DNA of 64,000 nt, from the IMG/VR virus record IMGVR_UViG_3300049460_000128, positions 1 to 64,000 of that record; one strand, 5' to 3'. The position numbers and the translations under genes are program-made. Of this stretch, positions 1 through 6,984 are shown piece after piece. Source of the DNA: a virus. Below the pieces are notes generated by a model. It did not search any database and had not been told where the DNA came from. It was given only the letters and a program-made list of their open reading frames with translations. Each line of letters starts with the position of its first letter. Within the stretch, counting starts at the first letter, position 1.

Positions 1-58
1 CACAAACTTTACAGGTATTGAATTGCATAACCGACTCCGTTTTGTTTACCATGTATCA

Positions 59-87
59 AGTATAAGTTCAAATGAACCACAAATCAA
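59..87 (-). promoter_or_regulatory. Early sigma-70 promoter with palindromic spacer
   Basis: The -35 is TTGATT (82-87) and the -10 is TATACT (59-64), with a 17-bp spacer containing GTTCATTTGAAC. It points leftward out of the window. It belongs to the promoter family repeated across the first 12 kb. Confidence 0.75.
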
Positions 88-100
88 CTTTTATTTGCTT

Positions 101-451
101 TTACAGGCGGGCCGCTTCTTCAGCGGTTTCCACCTTGTAGCAGAGTGGCAACGGTTCGCCGTTCTCGCCCTTGCAGAAGTCGTCATGGCGATTGGCATGG
201 CTCAGCATTTCAGCACAACCACGGCAGTAGAATTTCATGCTACCACGATTGTACCAGGTAGCTGATGCTGGCCGCAGGCATGCGCTATAGAAGCAGGTGC
301 CGCCATAAAGGCCAGCATCGGCCGGCTTCTTAGGCCGCTCATAGCGCAACGTGTCTTCACTTTTGGGAACCGACGCCCTGGAATTGTAGGAGGACTTGGT
401 GGATTTGGATTTTACTTTGACGAGCTTGCCGTTTACGGTAGTGTATGCCAT
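101..451 (-). CDS. Hypothetical protein with cysteine pairs, possible zinc binding
   Basis: A 116-residue basic protein. The first 40 residues are Lys/Ser rich. The second half has two cysteine clusters, TCFYSAC and FYCRGC followed by HANRHDDFC, which could form a zinc site. No family recognised. Its ATG shares one base with the stop codon of the upstream gene (451-660), so the two are probably co-transcribed from the early promoter at 683-711. Function unknown; zinc binding is inferred from residue spacing only. Confidence 0.65.
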   Translation of the reverse strand: MAYTTVNGKLVKVKSKSTKSSYNSRASVPKSEDTLRYERPKKPADAGLYGGTCFYSACLRPASATWYNRGSMKFYCRGCAEMLSHANRHDDFCKGENGEPLPLCYKVETAEEAARL

Positions 452-660
452 TATTGTTCGTATGCCAGGATGGCGAGAGGTTTATCACCCAGCACAGTTG
501 GCTGGCCTTTGATTGCATTTGCGAGTTCATTGCGTGCCGAATCTTTCATCGACAGTTCACCCATTACCTGCGAGCGTGCCGTCTCGATATCACTTGCGAC
601 CGCAATAAAGCGGCCAATATCAGTGTCCCACAGGTAGACCGTCAAAGCATTGGTTGCCAT
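451..660 (-). CDS. Hypothetical early protein
   Basis: A 69-residue protein beginning MATNALTVYLWDTDIG. The start was chosen because the ribosome binding site TTGGAGGAAAT lies directly before this ATG and the promoter at 683-711 ends just upstream; a longer reading frame would run through the promoter. No family recognised. It leads a two-gene early operon with the Cys-rich gene at 101-451. Confidence 0.65.
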   Translation of the reverse strand: MATNALTVYLWDTDIGRFIAVASDIETARSQVMGELSMKDSARNELANAIKGQPTVLGDKPLAILAYEQ

Positions 661-682
661 ATTTCCTCCAAGTAGATACCAC

Positions 683-711
683 ATTATAGGTTCAAATGAA
701 CCAAAGATCAA
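683..711 (-). promoter_or_regulatory. Early sigma-70 promoter with palindromic spacer
   Basis: TTGATC (706-711), 17-bp spacer with the perfect palindrome GGTTCATTTGAACC, then TATAAT (683-688). It drives the genes at 451-660 and 101-451. This is the best copy of the family. Confidence 0.85.
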
Positions 712-712
712 C

Positions 713-945
713 AAAAAAGCCACACTAGGTGGCTTTTAGGATCACACGCTGGTACCAGTGACATGAAACCTTTACGCGCCAGAGCACCATTTCTGGTAGG
801 TCTACACTTGGGCACTCCGGAGCTCGTGCGCTTCTCCGGATAGGTTGATAGGACTATCTCAACAGCAGGCGATTTACGGTGTCCACCGCCACGTTTCCGT
901 GTCACCTAACCGCATGGTAATACGTCTGGTACTACCATGCAAGCT
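713..945 (-). ncRNA. Structured non-coding RNA candidate or structured 3' UTR, ending in a terminator
   Basis: About 230 nt without a convincing gene. On the leftward strand it holds a run of hairpins: GCATGGTA/TACCATGC, CACG-GAAA-CGTG with a GNRA tetraloop, CGGTG-GA-CACCG and TCCGGAG/CTCCGGA. It ends in a terminator (AAAAGCCACC...GGTGGCTTTTTT type, 713-737). No separate promoter is clear, so it may be the 3' end of the 948-1505 transcript. A 65-residue frame here lacks a ribosome binding site and was rejected. Confidence 0.4.
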
Positions 946-947
946 TT

Positions 948-1505
948 TTAGTCAGCATCAAAAGCACTGACGTATACTGGGCGACCCACCAGCTTAACCA
1001 GTTCCGCTGAAGCAGTTGCACGATCAAAACGGTTGCGGATACGTGGGTTGGTGCTGAACGTGTAACCGGTGCCCATGTGGCCGGGCTGGTATTGGTACGA
1101 CTTGCCAGCTTGCAGATCTGCAACGATCTTATTAAGGTCTTCTGGAGTGAAGAAACGCTTGGCAGGGCCCAGGTTGAATTCGCGGGAATTTGCCAGACGT
1201 GCTTGAGCAGCTTTGACACGCTCGATTTGTTCAGGAAGCTCTTTGGCGATAGCCGCGGCAGTATCGATATAAAAGCTATCATCGTGGCCACGGCGGCTGA
1301 ACGTGAATTCTTTGCCTTGTGCTTTGTACTTGGTATCGCAGCTTGGCGCACGATCGTTGCCGTTCCAGAAGCTGAATACGACGCTCATACCTTCGCCTTC
1401 GCGGATAAACAGCATGACGTCTTCCTCGCCGGGAATCACCATTCCGTTGTATTGTGGAGCCAGAGTTTGCAGTAGGGCAGTTACTTGATCACGAAAAGTT
1501 GTCAT
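948..1505 (-). CDS. Hypothetical early protein, 185 aa
   Basis: Begins MTTFRDQVTALLQTL behind a strong ribosome binding site (CAGGAGGTAAT) and an early promoter at 1531-1559. Composition is that of a soluble globular protein; residues 95-115 (LPEQIERVKAAQARLANSR) look helical. No known domain recognised. Monocistronic, followed by the structured RNA segment at 713-945. Confidence 0.7.
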   Translation of the reverse strand: MTTFRDQVTALLQTLAPQYNGMVIPGEEDVMLFIREGEGMSVVFSFWNGNDRAPSCDTKYKAQGKEFTFSRRGHDDSFYIDTAAAIAKELPEQIERVKAAQARLANSREFNLGPAKRFFTPEDLNKIVADLQAGKSYQYQPGHMGTGYTFSTNPRIRNRFDRATASAELVKLVGRPVYVSAFDAD

Positions 1506-1530
1506 ATTACCTCCTGTTTATCATGTTCGT

Positions 1531-1559
1531 ATGATAAGTTCATTTGGTGTTTTAGTCAA
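1531..1559 (-). promoter_or_regulatory. Early sigma-70 promoter
   Basis: TTGACT (1554-1559), 17-bp spacer with the half-site AAATGAAC, TATCAT (1531-1536). It drives the gene at 948-1505. Confidence 0.75.
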
Positions 1560-2077
1560 GCATCTCGCTCGAAAAGGATGACTTCCGGATGACGTGCTGC
1601 GGCAGCAGTCATCATCCGACGCAGATACAATTCGCCGTCGGGTTCATAACGAGAATTCGAGATGTTTCGTTTGCTGGACTTAGCATATTGGAACAATGCC
1701 TCAACGATCGCTTTGGAGACACCGCCCTGCTTGTATTCATCATGGGTGCTAATGTAGCCCACACCGATGGAATTTTCATGCCAAACAGTCGTCTCTGATA
1801 TGGCCGCAACGCCGACCAATTGCTCACCGCGTAAAGCCGCAAAATAGGTACGACTTTGAGTGTTCAGGTTGTGACGATTGAAGTTCCAGATATGATCGCC
1901 GACGTCAGCGTCGCGAAGGATGTAAAGGTCTTCGTAGGTCTTAATGATGCGAACTTCAATTGGCTTAGCCCAGTTCGCATCAACTTCACGTTGCCGTGCT
2001 TGCGCCTCAGTGCCGTGTTCTGGACAGTCTGGATCTTCAGCGATCCAAGGGCCACCAATAATATAGCATTCGCACAT
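1556..2077 (-). CDS. GNAT-family N-acetyltransferase
   Basis: A 173-residue protein. Residues 78-160 fit the GNAT fold: strand YFAALRGEQLVGVAAI, then GVGYISTHDEYKQGGVSKAIVEALF, which matches motif A (acetyl-CoA pyrophosphate loop, Q-x-G-G-x-S/A). The first 25 residues (MCECYIIGG...DCPEHG) carry Cys and His and may be a small metal-binding extension. Ribosome binding site TGGAGGAATC precedes ATG. Substrate unknown; phage GNATs can modify host proteins or metabolites, but nothing here decides this. Confidence 0.75.
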   Translation of the reverse strand: MCECYIIGGPWIAEDPDCPEHGTEAQARQREVDANWAKPIEVRIIKTYEDLYILRDADVGDHIWNFNRHNLNTQSRTYFAALRGEQLVGVAAISETTVWHENSIGVGYISTHDEYKQGGVSKAIVEALFQYAKSSKRNISNSRYEPDGELYLRRMMTAAAARHPEVILFERDA

Positions 2078-2099
2078 GATTCCTCCAAAAGTTGATTAC

Positions 2100-2128
2100 A
2101 TTGTACGTTCATTTGGGCCATTAATCAA
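2100..2128 (-). promoter_or_regulatory. Early sigma-70 promoter
   Basis: TTGATT (2123-2128), 17-bp spacer containing CAAATGAAC, TACAAT (2100-2105). It drives the acetyltransferase gene and overlaps the 3' end of the gene at 2121-2354. Confidence 0.7.
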
Positions 2129-2354
2129 CTTCTGGTTGAGGCTCAGGGACCAGCAAGTGTGCAAAACGCAACTTGAACAACGTGGAGGCAGCGTCATTGC
2201 CATTAATGCAAATGGGAAATATCATTTCAAAATTAACTCGAGCCGTCCACCAGTCAATTTCTTCACTGGTAGGTTGGGATTCAAACCAGTTATATATTTC
2301 TGGGTTAAATACATGCCAGCTGTCAACTGACAGATAAAATTTATTGATTGCCAT
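2121..2354 (-). CDS. Hypothetical protein, 77 aa
   Basis: Begins MAINKFYLSVDSWHVFN; rich in aromatic residues (EEIDWWTARVNFEMIF). No signal peptide or clear domain. It lies between the acetyltransferase gene and an RNA/terminator segment, and its last codons overlap the acetyltransferase promoter. The ribosome binding site is weak, so the start is uncertain. Confidence 0.5.
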   Translation of the reverse strand: MAINKFYLSVDSWHVFNPEIYNWFESQPTSEEIDWWTARVNFEMIFPICINGNDAASTLFKLRFAHLLVPEPQPEVD

Positions 2355-2365
2355 ATTGATGATGT

Positions 2366-2389
2366 AAAAAAGCCGCCCGAAGGCGGCTT
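2366..2389 (-). terminator. Rho-independent terminator
   Basis: GCCGCC-TTCG-GGCGGC stem followed by TTTTTT, reading leftward. Confidence 0.85.
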
Positions 2390-2500
2390 AGCGGATACCA
2401 CAGTGAGGCGCCACTCTCAAAGGGGGTGCGTGTCAAGGAGTCTTCGTACGCACCACCAGACGAAATGTTTCAACCCCAGCACTTAGGCTCGTCACACCAC
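2370..2500 (-). ncRNA. Small structured RNA candidate with its own promoter
   Basis: About 130 nt between genes. A promoter can be drawn at the end of the upstream gene: GTGACC (2525-2530), 17 bp, TACTAT (2502-2507). The transcript contains the hairpin GGTGCGT/ACGCACC and a GTGGCGCCTCAC element, and ends at the terminator at 2366-2389. No open frame with a ribosome binding site. Family not recognised. Confidence 0.4.
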
Positions 2501-2516
2501 TATAGTAACAGGTATA

Positions 2517-3257
2517 TCAAGCGAGGTCACGAGCTTTGCGGATATTTTCCGCACAGTCCATGAATTGTTGATACAGCTTTGGATTACGGAAGGCTTCGAT
2601 CTCGCACAGACGAATTGCAATCTCGATGTTCGCCTTGGAATCCAGTTCAGCCGCTGCTGGGGTGGCGAAGCTTGCTACCGGGTCGTTTTCCTTAGGCTTG
2701 ACGCCCATCTGGAATGGAACGCGGTTTTCAAACGGCTTAACCACCAGTTGTGTGATCTTGGCATCGGCTGCCCAGTAGCAATAGCCCGCACCTGGATTAC
2801 CAGGCTGGATTTGCTTGCGTTGGATCAACTTGTCGTTGGTGAGGTCTGCCAAAATACCAGTTGCCGTTTCCTTAGCACCGTGGCCCAGGAGTGCAAACTT
2901 GGTACGAATTCGCATTGACGTGATACCGGGATTTGTTTCGATCAAGTCCAAGATGAAATCAACTTTCTCTTGGGCTTTGTTTTTGATTGCAAGTTGAGCA
3001 TCCGAGATACCACCGGGCAATTCAATACGATCGTTGTTGTACCAGAAGTAATAACCCTTGTGGAGCTTGTCGGCGTCGATCGGCACACGATAGAAAGTTT
3101 CGGTCTCGACCAAGCGAGCGATCAAGCTATTGACGCGATTCTTGAGCTGTTCGGTCAATGGTTCGTCGGTGGCGCCGCAGCGTATATCGAACGAAGTTTG
3201 GCCTGGGTTTGCTTTCACGTAGTCGATGATTTTCGACTTCAGGGTTGTGGAGTCCAT
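2517..3257 (-). CDS. Hypothetical protein with two winged-helix-like halves
   Basis: A 246-residue protein. The N-terminal half (about residues 1-75) and the middle (about 95-165) share a layout: helix, NPGQTSFDIR or NPGITSMRIRTKF turn, helix, then a wing-like segment ending in YYFWYNND or YCYWAADA. This suggests a duplicated winged-helix DNA-binding domain. The C-terminal 50 residues are helical and basic. A role as an early DNA-binding regulator is plausible but inferred. Confidence 0.6.
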   Translation of the reverse strand: MDSTTLKSKIIDYVKANPGQTSFDIRCGATDEPLTEQLKNRVNSLIARLVETETFYRVPIDADKLHKGYYFWYNNDRIELPGGISDAQLAIKNKAQEKVDFILDLIETNPGITSMRIRTKFALLGHGAKETATGILADLTNDKLIQRKQIQPGNPGAGYCYWAADAKITQLVVKPFENRVPFQMGVKPKENDPVASFATPAAAELDSKANIEIAIRLCEIEAFRNPKLYQQFMDCAENIRKARDLA

Positions 3258-3337
3258 TGTTTCTCTTAGTTAGTGTTGAACAATTGGTGCCAGTCTATAC
3301 TGGCATTGTGCCAAACACCAAAACTAAGATTTCAACT

Positions 3338-3694
3338 TCATGCAGAAACTTCGTCTGCCCAGTCACCCGACAACGTGGCACCCTTGCGACCAAGCGGGGA
3401 ACGCTCCAAAACGCCGTCTGGCTTGACCCATGCCACACAGTTGTCCAAAGCTACACCGAAGGCGACTTTGTCTTGGGCGCGACTGGTTACGACACGGATG
3501 ATATCCCAGCCAAGCTTATATAGCTTTGCGAAGGTTGCAATTTGCTGATCGGTGGCGAGGTTTTGCATTTTATCTTCGCAGATCCACGCAAAGCGAGCAT
3601 TGATGCCCTGGCTACCGCGCACCATATCATGCGTGAGTGCGGTGATAGACAGTTTATCTTCGCGGCTTACCTTGAATGCAATGCGTTGTGCCAT
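3338..3694 (-). CDS. Hypothetical early protein, 118 aa
   Basis: Begins MAQRIAFKVSREDKLS. This ATG follows a ribosome binding site (GGAGCAACAA) and the promoter at 3724-3752; longer frames would include the promoter. No family recognised; the product looks soluble and mixed alpha/beta. Monocistronic. Confidence 0.65.
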   Translation of the reverse strand: MAQRIAFKVSREDKLSITALTHDMVRGSQGINARFAWICEDKMQNLATDQQIATFAKLYKLGWDIIRVVTSRAQDKVAFGVALDNCVAWVKPDGVLERSPLGRKGATLSGDWADEVSA

Positions 3695-3723
3695 TTGTTG
3701 CTCCGTGTCTTTAACGTAAAAAC

Positions 3724-3752
3724 ATGATAGCACCAAATGAATCAAAGGTCAA
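3724..3752 (-). promoter_or_regulatory. Early sigma-70 promoter with palindromic spacer
   Basis: TTGACC (3747-3752), 17-bp spacer with GATTCATTTGGTGC, TATCAT (3724-3729). It drives the gene at 3338-3694. Confidence 0.75.
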
Positions 3753-3753
3753 C

Positions 3754-3778
3754 AAAAAGGCCCACCGAAGTGAGCCTC
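3754..3778 (-). terminator. Rho-independent terminator
   Basis: AGGCTCAC-TTCG-GTGGGCCT followed by TTTTT, ending the transcript of the gene at 3797-4825. Confidence 0.85.
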
Positions 3779-3796
3779 TATTGACTGGTTACCAGA

Positions 3797-4825
3797 TTAC
3801 TTATTGTTGACCGCCAGGTAATGGCACAGTGGAATCATTTCATTCCAGGTTTCGGCAATACCTGCCAGCGTAGTGCTTTTGCCTTTTTTGGCCGAGAATT
3901 CTTTCGTCCAGTCATGGATTTCACCGTTTACCGCATCGAAGCCTTCCTGCTCTTCCATCACGTTGCGCAGTGCATCCTTGGCGATATACCGGCAGTTGGA
4001 CAGGTTGGTGAGGTCGGCAGTAGTGCGTTGTTCGACCATGGTGAATTTGTTGCCCTCGATAGTGTACTTGGCGTTCTGGCCTAGGTTGCTGATGGTAAAC
4101 AGCACTGCCAGCAGATCAATTTCGGGATTGGTCATACGTCGATCAGCTTTTTTCAAAGCTGCCATCTTATCAGTTGTAATTTCGCCGACCTTGCGAGCTT
4201 TTTGCACAAGATCGTACCAGGCTTGCTGCACTTCAGGTTTCAAGGCCGATGCAAGCTGACCTTCACGCGGGTACAGATTGATGCCAGTGTGGCTTGGTGC
4301 TTCTTTGTGGTAAACGTTCAGGGCGATATGCGTGCGATGGAATTCAATCGTACCGCGCAGCGTGCCATCGGCCGAATCACCTACCGCCCGAGTTTCGTAA
4401 GATGGTTCCAGGTTCAGGCCCGCAAAATCGAAGCCGGCGAATATCTCGGCCGCAAATGCGTTCGCCTTGATGTTCCAATTACGGCCATATTCGATCATGG
4501 CGTGTTGTTGAGCCACATAAGCGGCCAGTGCGTCGATGTCACGTTCGAGCGATTGTGGATTACCGCGCTGGTTCGAGAATTCTTTTGTGTCGACCAACAT
4601 AGCCTCCAGGCCTTTGTTAACCGTTTCTTCGTAGACGATGCCATCCATTTTGGTGGGAATATCGTTATGCTGGACCTCTACAGTCACGTTATACGGCAAT
4701 TGATACGTTTCTGGGTAGCGAGTACCAAACAGACTTGCGGTTTTAGCTGACATCGGCTCCTGGTTCAGTTTTTTGAAGAATGCGGTCAGGATGTCTGCTT
4801 GTGCTTGGGTCAGATTTGGGATCAT
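3797..4825 (-). CDS. Hypothetical early protein, 342 aa
   Basis: Begins MIPNLTQAQADILTAFFKKL. No transmembrane or signal segment. Long stretches of charged alpha/beta sequence (for example LYPREGQLASALKPEVQQAWYD is helical). No conserved catalytic motif that I recognise. It is expressed alone from the early promoter at 4858-4886 and ends at a strong terminator. Function unknown. Confidence 0.65.
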   Translation of the reverse strand: MIPNLTQAQADILTAFFKKLNQEPMSAKTASLFGTRYPETYQLPYNVTVEVQHNDIPTKMDGIVYEETVNKGLEAMLVDTKEFSNQRGNPQSLERDIDALAAYVAQQHAMIEYGRNWNIKANAFAAEIFAGFDFAGLNLEPSYETRAVGDSADGTLRGTIEFHRTHIALNVYHKEAPSHTGINLYPREGQLASALKPEVQQAWYDLVQKARKVGEITTDKMAALKKADRRMTNPEIDLLAVLFTISNLGQNAKYTIEGNKFTMVEQRTTADLTNLSNCRYIAKDALRNVMEEQEGFDAVNGEIHDWTKEFSAKKGKSTTLAGIAETWNEMIPLCHYLAVNNK

Positions 4826-4857
4826 GTTTTACTCGCTAGTGCGTTTAAGATGTTCCT

Positions 4858-4886
4858 ATTATAGATTCAAATGAACCATTAATCAA
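4858..4886 (-). promoter_or_regulatory. Early sigma-70 promoter with palindromic spacer
   Basis: TTGATT (4881-4886), 17-bp spacer with GGTTCATTTGAATC, TATAAT (4858-4863). It drives the gene at 3797-4825. Confidence 0.85.
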
Positions 4887-4887
4887 C

Positions 4888-4910
4888 AAAAAAGCCACCC
4901 GAAGGTGGCT
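4888..4910 (-). terminator. Rho-independent terminator
   Basis: AGCCACC-TTCG-GGTGGCT followed by TTTTTT, ending the transcript of the Ig-like virion gene. Confidence 0.85.
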
Positions 4911-4929
4911 TCTTGAATCAAGTATTTGA

Positions 4930-5553
4930 TTAAGCTGGGTCTGTTACCGTTACCGCGATAGTAGCAGTCACGGTATTCAGTGCAGTGCTCGTGATCGTAA
5001 TCGTTGCCGAACCAGCAGCTACCGCAGTCACCAGACCGCTTGCTGATACAGTTGCAAAGCCAGTTGCGGACGACGTGTAGGTGACAGTCTGAACAGCACC
5101 AGCCGGAACAACCGAGGCAGTGATCTGACTGGTGTCACCGACCACCAGAGTCATAGTGGCTGGTGAACGTGTGATGCTAGTTGGAGCAGGTGGTGGGGTT
5201 GGTACCACTTCCAGAGCTGCTTGAGTTGCCGATGCCGAACCAAGAGTCCACGACAGAGTTGAGCCATCAGTTGTGTTGCACGAAGCCGACATCAGTTTCG
5301 ATACGTAACGAACAGTGCTCGATGCATCAGTGATCTGGATGGTTGCTTGACCAGCAGCCAACGAGGTTGCTTGTGCGGTGGTGACCACGAGGTCAACGGT
5401 GAACATGTTTGTGCCGTCAGCGGTAACCAGGTACTTGACTGGACCCAGTTGCTTGACGATGTAGCCGGTTACGACTGCGGTGCCGTTATGGAAACGAACA
5501 CGAATTTTACCTGGCTCTGCGCCAAAGTTTGAGTTGTTGATTGGACGACCCAT
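4930..5553 (-). CDS. Virion surface protein with C-terminal Big_2 Ig-like domain
   Basis: A 207-residue protein starting MGRPINNSNFGAEPG; this start follows ribosome binding site CAGGAGATACTT. Residues 1-120 are a beta-rich module of unknown family, then a Pro-rich hinge (VPTPPPAP), then residues about 130-205 form a bacterial Ig-like group 2 domain (TMTLVVGDTSQITASVVP ... GLVTAVAAGSATITITST). Big_2 domains on phage heads and tails usually bind weakly to cell surfaces or decorate the capsid. A late promoter motif at 5598-5605 supports a structural role. Confidence 0.8.
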   Translation of the reverse strand: MGRPINNSNFGAEPGKIRVRFHNGTAVVTGYIVKQLGPVKYLVTADGTNMFTVDLVVTTAQATSLAAGQATIQITDASSTVRYVSKLMSASCNTTDGSTLSWTLGSASATQAALEVVPTPPPAPTSITRSPATMTLVVGDTSQITASVVPAGAVQTVTYTSSATGFATVSASGLVTAVAAGSATITITSTALNTVTATIAVTVTDPA

Positions 5554-5597
5554 AAGTATCTCCTGAAAAGCCATTTCGCAATGACATGATTATGAGG

Positions 5598-5605
5598 TAT
5601 TTATG
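5598..5605 (-). promoter_or_regulatory. T4-type late promoter motif
   Basis: CATAAATA on the leftward strand, about 45 bp before the Ig-like virion gene. Confidence 0.55.
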
Positions 5606-5630
5606 ACTTTTCAGTGAATCGTCGCTGAGG

Positions 5631-5858
5631 TTATTTGCCCACAAATCCTTCGGCTTTGATGGCCATACGTTCACGCCCCATAGCCTTCAGGAGACGATCG
5701 GCGCAGGAATGATGCAGCTCAACTTGATAGTGTGTGTGACGGCCAATAGTCGCCGTCGCGGAGGAGATCACCTGCCCATGGAATTCTGGTACCGGACTGT
5801 TATTGGCGATGGTCTCGATAGGATGACCACATGCGTCGCAAATGACTTGGATTGCCAT
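5631..5858 (-). CDS. Small putative zinc-binding protein
   Basis: A 75-residue protein starting MAIQVICDACGHPIE. CDACGHP and the later HYQVELHHSC could together ligate zinc. The start was chosen inside a longer frame because a separate small gene (5867-6004) ends just upstream. Downstream gene of a three-gene early transcript from 6026-6054 or beyond. Confidence 0.6.
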   Translation of the reverse strand: MAIQVICDACGHPIETIANNSPVPEFHGQVISSATATIGRHTHYQVELHHSCADRLLKAMGRERMAIKAEGFVGK

Positions 5859-5866
5859 GATATTCC

Positions 5867-6004
5867 TTAGTCGACTAGATGATAGGTGAAATAGATATGA
5901 CTGCCGTTTTGGCGTGTCATTTTGCGAGTGCGAGGATGTGCAAGACCACCCAGGGTACAAAAGTACAAGTAGGTGATTTGGTTTGCTGTCGTGCAAGGCA
6001 TCAT
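5867..6004 (-). CDS. Hypothetical small protein, 45 aa
   Basis: A short frame (MMPCTTANQITYLYF... ending YFTYHLVD) with ribosome binding site AAGGAG six bases before ATG, directly below the early promoter at 6026-6054. A second ATG follows at once. No family recognised. Confidence 0.5.
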   Translation of the reverse strand: MMPCTTANQITYLYFCTLGGLAHPRTRKMTRQNGSHIYFTYHLVD

Positions 6005-6025
6005 GCGCTCCTTAATAGATGTTCC

Positions 6026-6054
6026 ATTATAGAGCCACATGAACGAAAAATCAA
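6026..6054 (-). promoter_or_regulatory. Early sigma-70 promoter
   Basis: TTGATT (6049-6054), 17-bp spacer with CGTTCATGTGGC, TATAAT (6026-6031). It drives 5867-6004 and 5631-5858. It overlaps the end of the membrane-protein gene at 6051-6188. Confidence 0.8.
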
Positions 6055-6188
6055 CTATTGTCTTTCCCTCGATTCGTCTTGATGATGAACCAGAAATTCA
6101 GTCCACACGTTAGTACCAGGGCAATTGTTGCCACCGTGACTTGGAAAACTACGCCCGCGCACTCGGCCATCATTACTTGAATTTCCAT
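6051..6188 (-). CDS. Single-span membrane protein, 45 aa
   Basis: MEIQVMMAECAGVVFQ leads into one hydrophobic span of about 20 residues (VTVATIALVLTCGLNFWFII) and a basic tail KTNRGKDNS. This is an N-out, C-in or holin-like topology, but nothing identifies it as a holin. The start follows ribosome binding site CAGGAGACACTTGT; a longer frame lacks one. Confidence 0.55.
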   Translation of the reverse strand: MEIQVMMAECAGVVFQVTVATIALVLTCGLNFWFIIKTNRGKDNS

Positions 6189-6247
6189 ACAAGTGTCTCC
6201 TGTTATTTTCCACCAATATAGCATGATATGGTATTTAGAAGACAAAT

Positions 6248-6275
6248 AAAAAAGCCCGCCGAAGCGAGCTTTTTT
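6248..6275 (-). terminator. Terminator of the tmRNA operon
   Basis: GCTCGC-TTCG-GCGGGC stem flanked by A and T runs. It works for the leftward tmRNA transcript and could also act rightward. Confidence 0.85.
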
Positions 6276-6660
6276 GAGACTTGGATGATGAGGTATGTCT
6301 CTACCCCCACCGTTTAGGCTGCTACAGCCTGACGGAACGAAGAATCGTTTGCATTTACAACGTGCCGACTTTTATTTTCGTGAATCATCGACTTTCACGT
6401 GTTGTCATCTTCGGCTTATTCACCCTGTCGAAACCAGGTCAGGCCCATCATATAAGATTCTCTCGCTTACGTCTCGCGGGATACTGCGCTTTATCCTGAT
6501 AGTGGCCAGCGAAGTTTATCATGCGCTGCTGGTCTAACCTACCGAAAATCTATATGGTGGACCTGTGGGGAATCGAACCCCAGTCCAGAATGCCTCTACG
6601 TCCAAATCTGTCAGTTGCCTGACCACAACAATGTAATGCGCCTATCAGGCGGGGTAAGCC
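6270..6660 (-). ncRNA. ssrA: Circularly permuted (two-piece) tmRNA
   Basis: The tmRNA halves occur in reversed order on the leftward strand. First comes the acceptor piece: T-arm TGGGG-TTCGATT-CCCCA, acceptor strand CAGGTCC (6565-6559), A73 and an encoded CCA ending at 6555. After a 108-nt linker comes the mature 5' end GGGCCTG (6446-6440), which pairs with CAGGTCC over 7 bp (one G-U), followed by the tmRNA signature CCTGGTTTCGACAGGG. The tag frame GCA AAC GAT ... GCC TAA (6352-6314) encodes ANDSSFRQAVAA. The linker ends pair (ATATAGATT with AATCT-ATAT), as expected of a precursor cut to give two pieces. The upstream limit of the acceptor piece (here 6660) is uncertain. tmRNA with SmpB rescues stalled ribosomes and tags products for proteolysis. 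Confidence 0.9.
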
Positions 6661-6931
6661 CCGTCATCAATGCGTATTGGTTAGAATACGTTTCCCCTGT
6701 GACCGCTCGAAGTGTCACCCCTGTACTCAGTACCCTAACCAATAAACATTTGCAAAATCGTTTAAGCGTGAAGGGAGTCGAACCCTTGAGCGCCCTGCCG
6801 CTACGTTACCGTAGTGTCTGACTCGAACAGACCACTAGGCTCTCCATGCTCTAGTATGTACTCAACCGGGAGATGCCTACCACCCACTGGACCTAAACTT
6901 TTTGCTGGTGACACATTACTGCATCACCAAG
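6661..6931 (-). ncRNA. Structured leader RNA with T-loop hairpins, upstream of the tmRNA
   Basis: The first 270 nt of the tmRNA transcript carry GGTGA/TCACC, then GTCTG-TTCGAGT-CAGAC (6832-6816) and AAGGG-TTCGACT-CCCTT (6787-6771), two perfect T-arms with canonical T-loops. Next is a domain closed by TATTGGTTAG/CTAACCAATA. I could not draw a complete tRNA: the strand after the second T-arm (CACGCTT) has only an imperfect partner (GAGCATG, 6/7 pairs). It may be a degenerate tRNA, a tRNA-like decoy, or part of the tmRNA precursor. Confidence 0.5.
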
Positions 6932-6937
6932 ACCACA

Positions 6938-6965
6938 GTATATGGCAATCCATACATGCGGTCAA
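6938..6965 (-). promoter_or_regulatory. Sigma-70 promoter of the tmRNA operon
   Basis: TTGACC (6960-6965), 17-bp spacer, TATACT (6938-6943). Transcription should begin near 6931. No GTTCATTTGAAC palindrome in the spacer, unlike the protein-gene promoters. Confidence 0.85.
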
Positions 6966-6984
6966 GCATTATTTACCACTTTGT

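Noticed and set aside
708-905. 65-aa leftward frame
   Set aside because: No ribosome binding site; covers hairpins and overlaps a terminator and a promoter.
6661-6931. Ordinary tRNA genes
   Set aside because: T-arms are perfect but acceptor, D-arm and anticodon arm cannot be completed.
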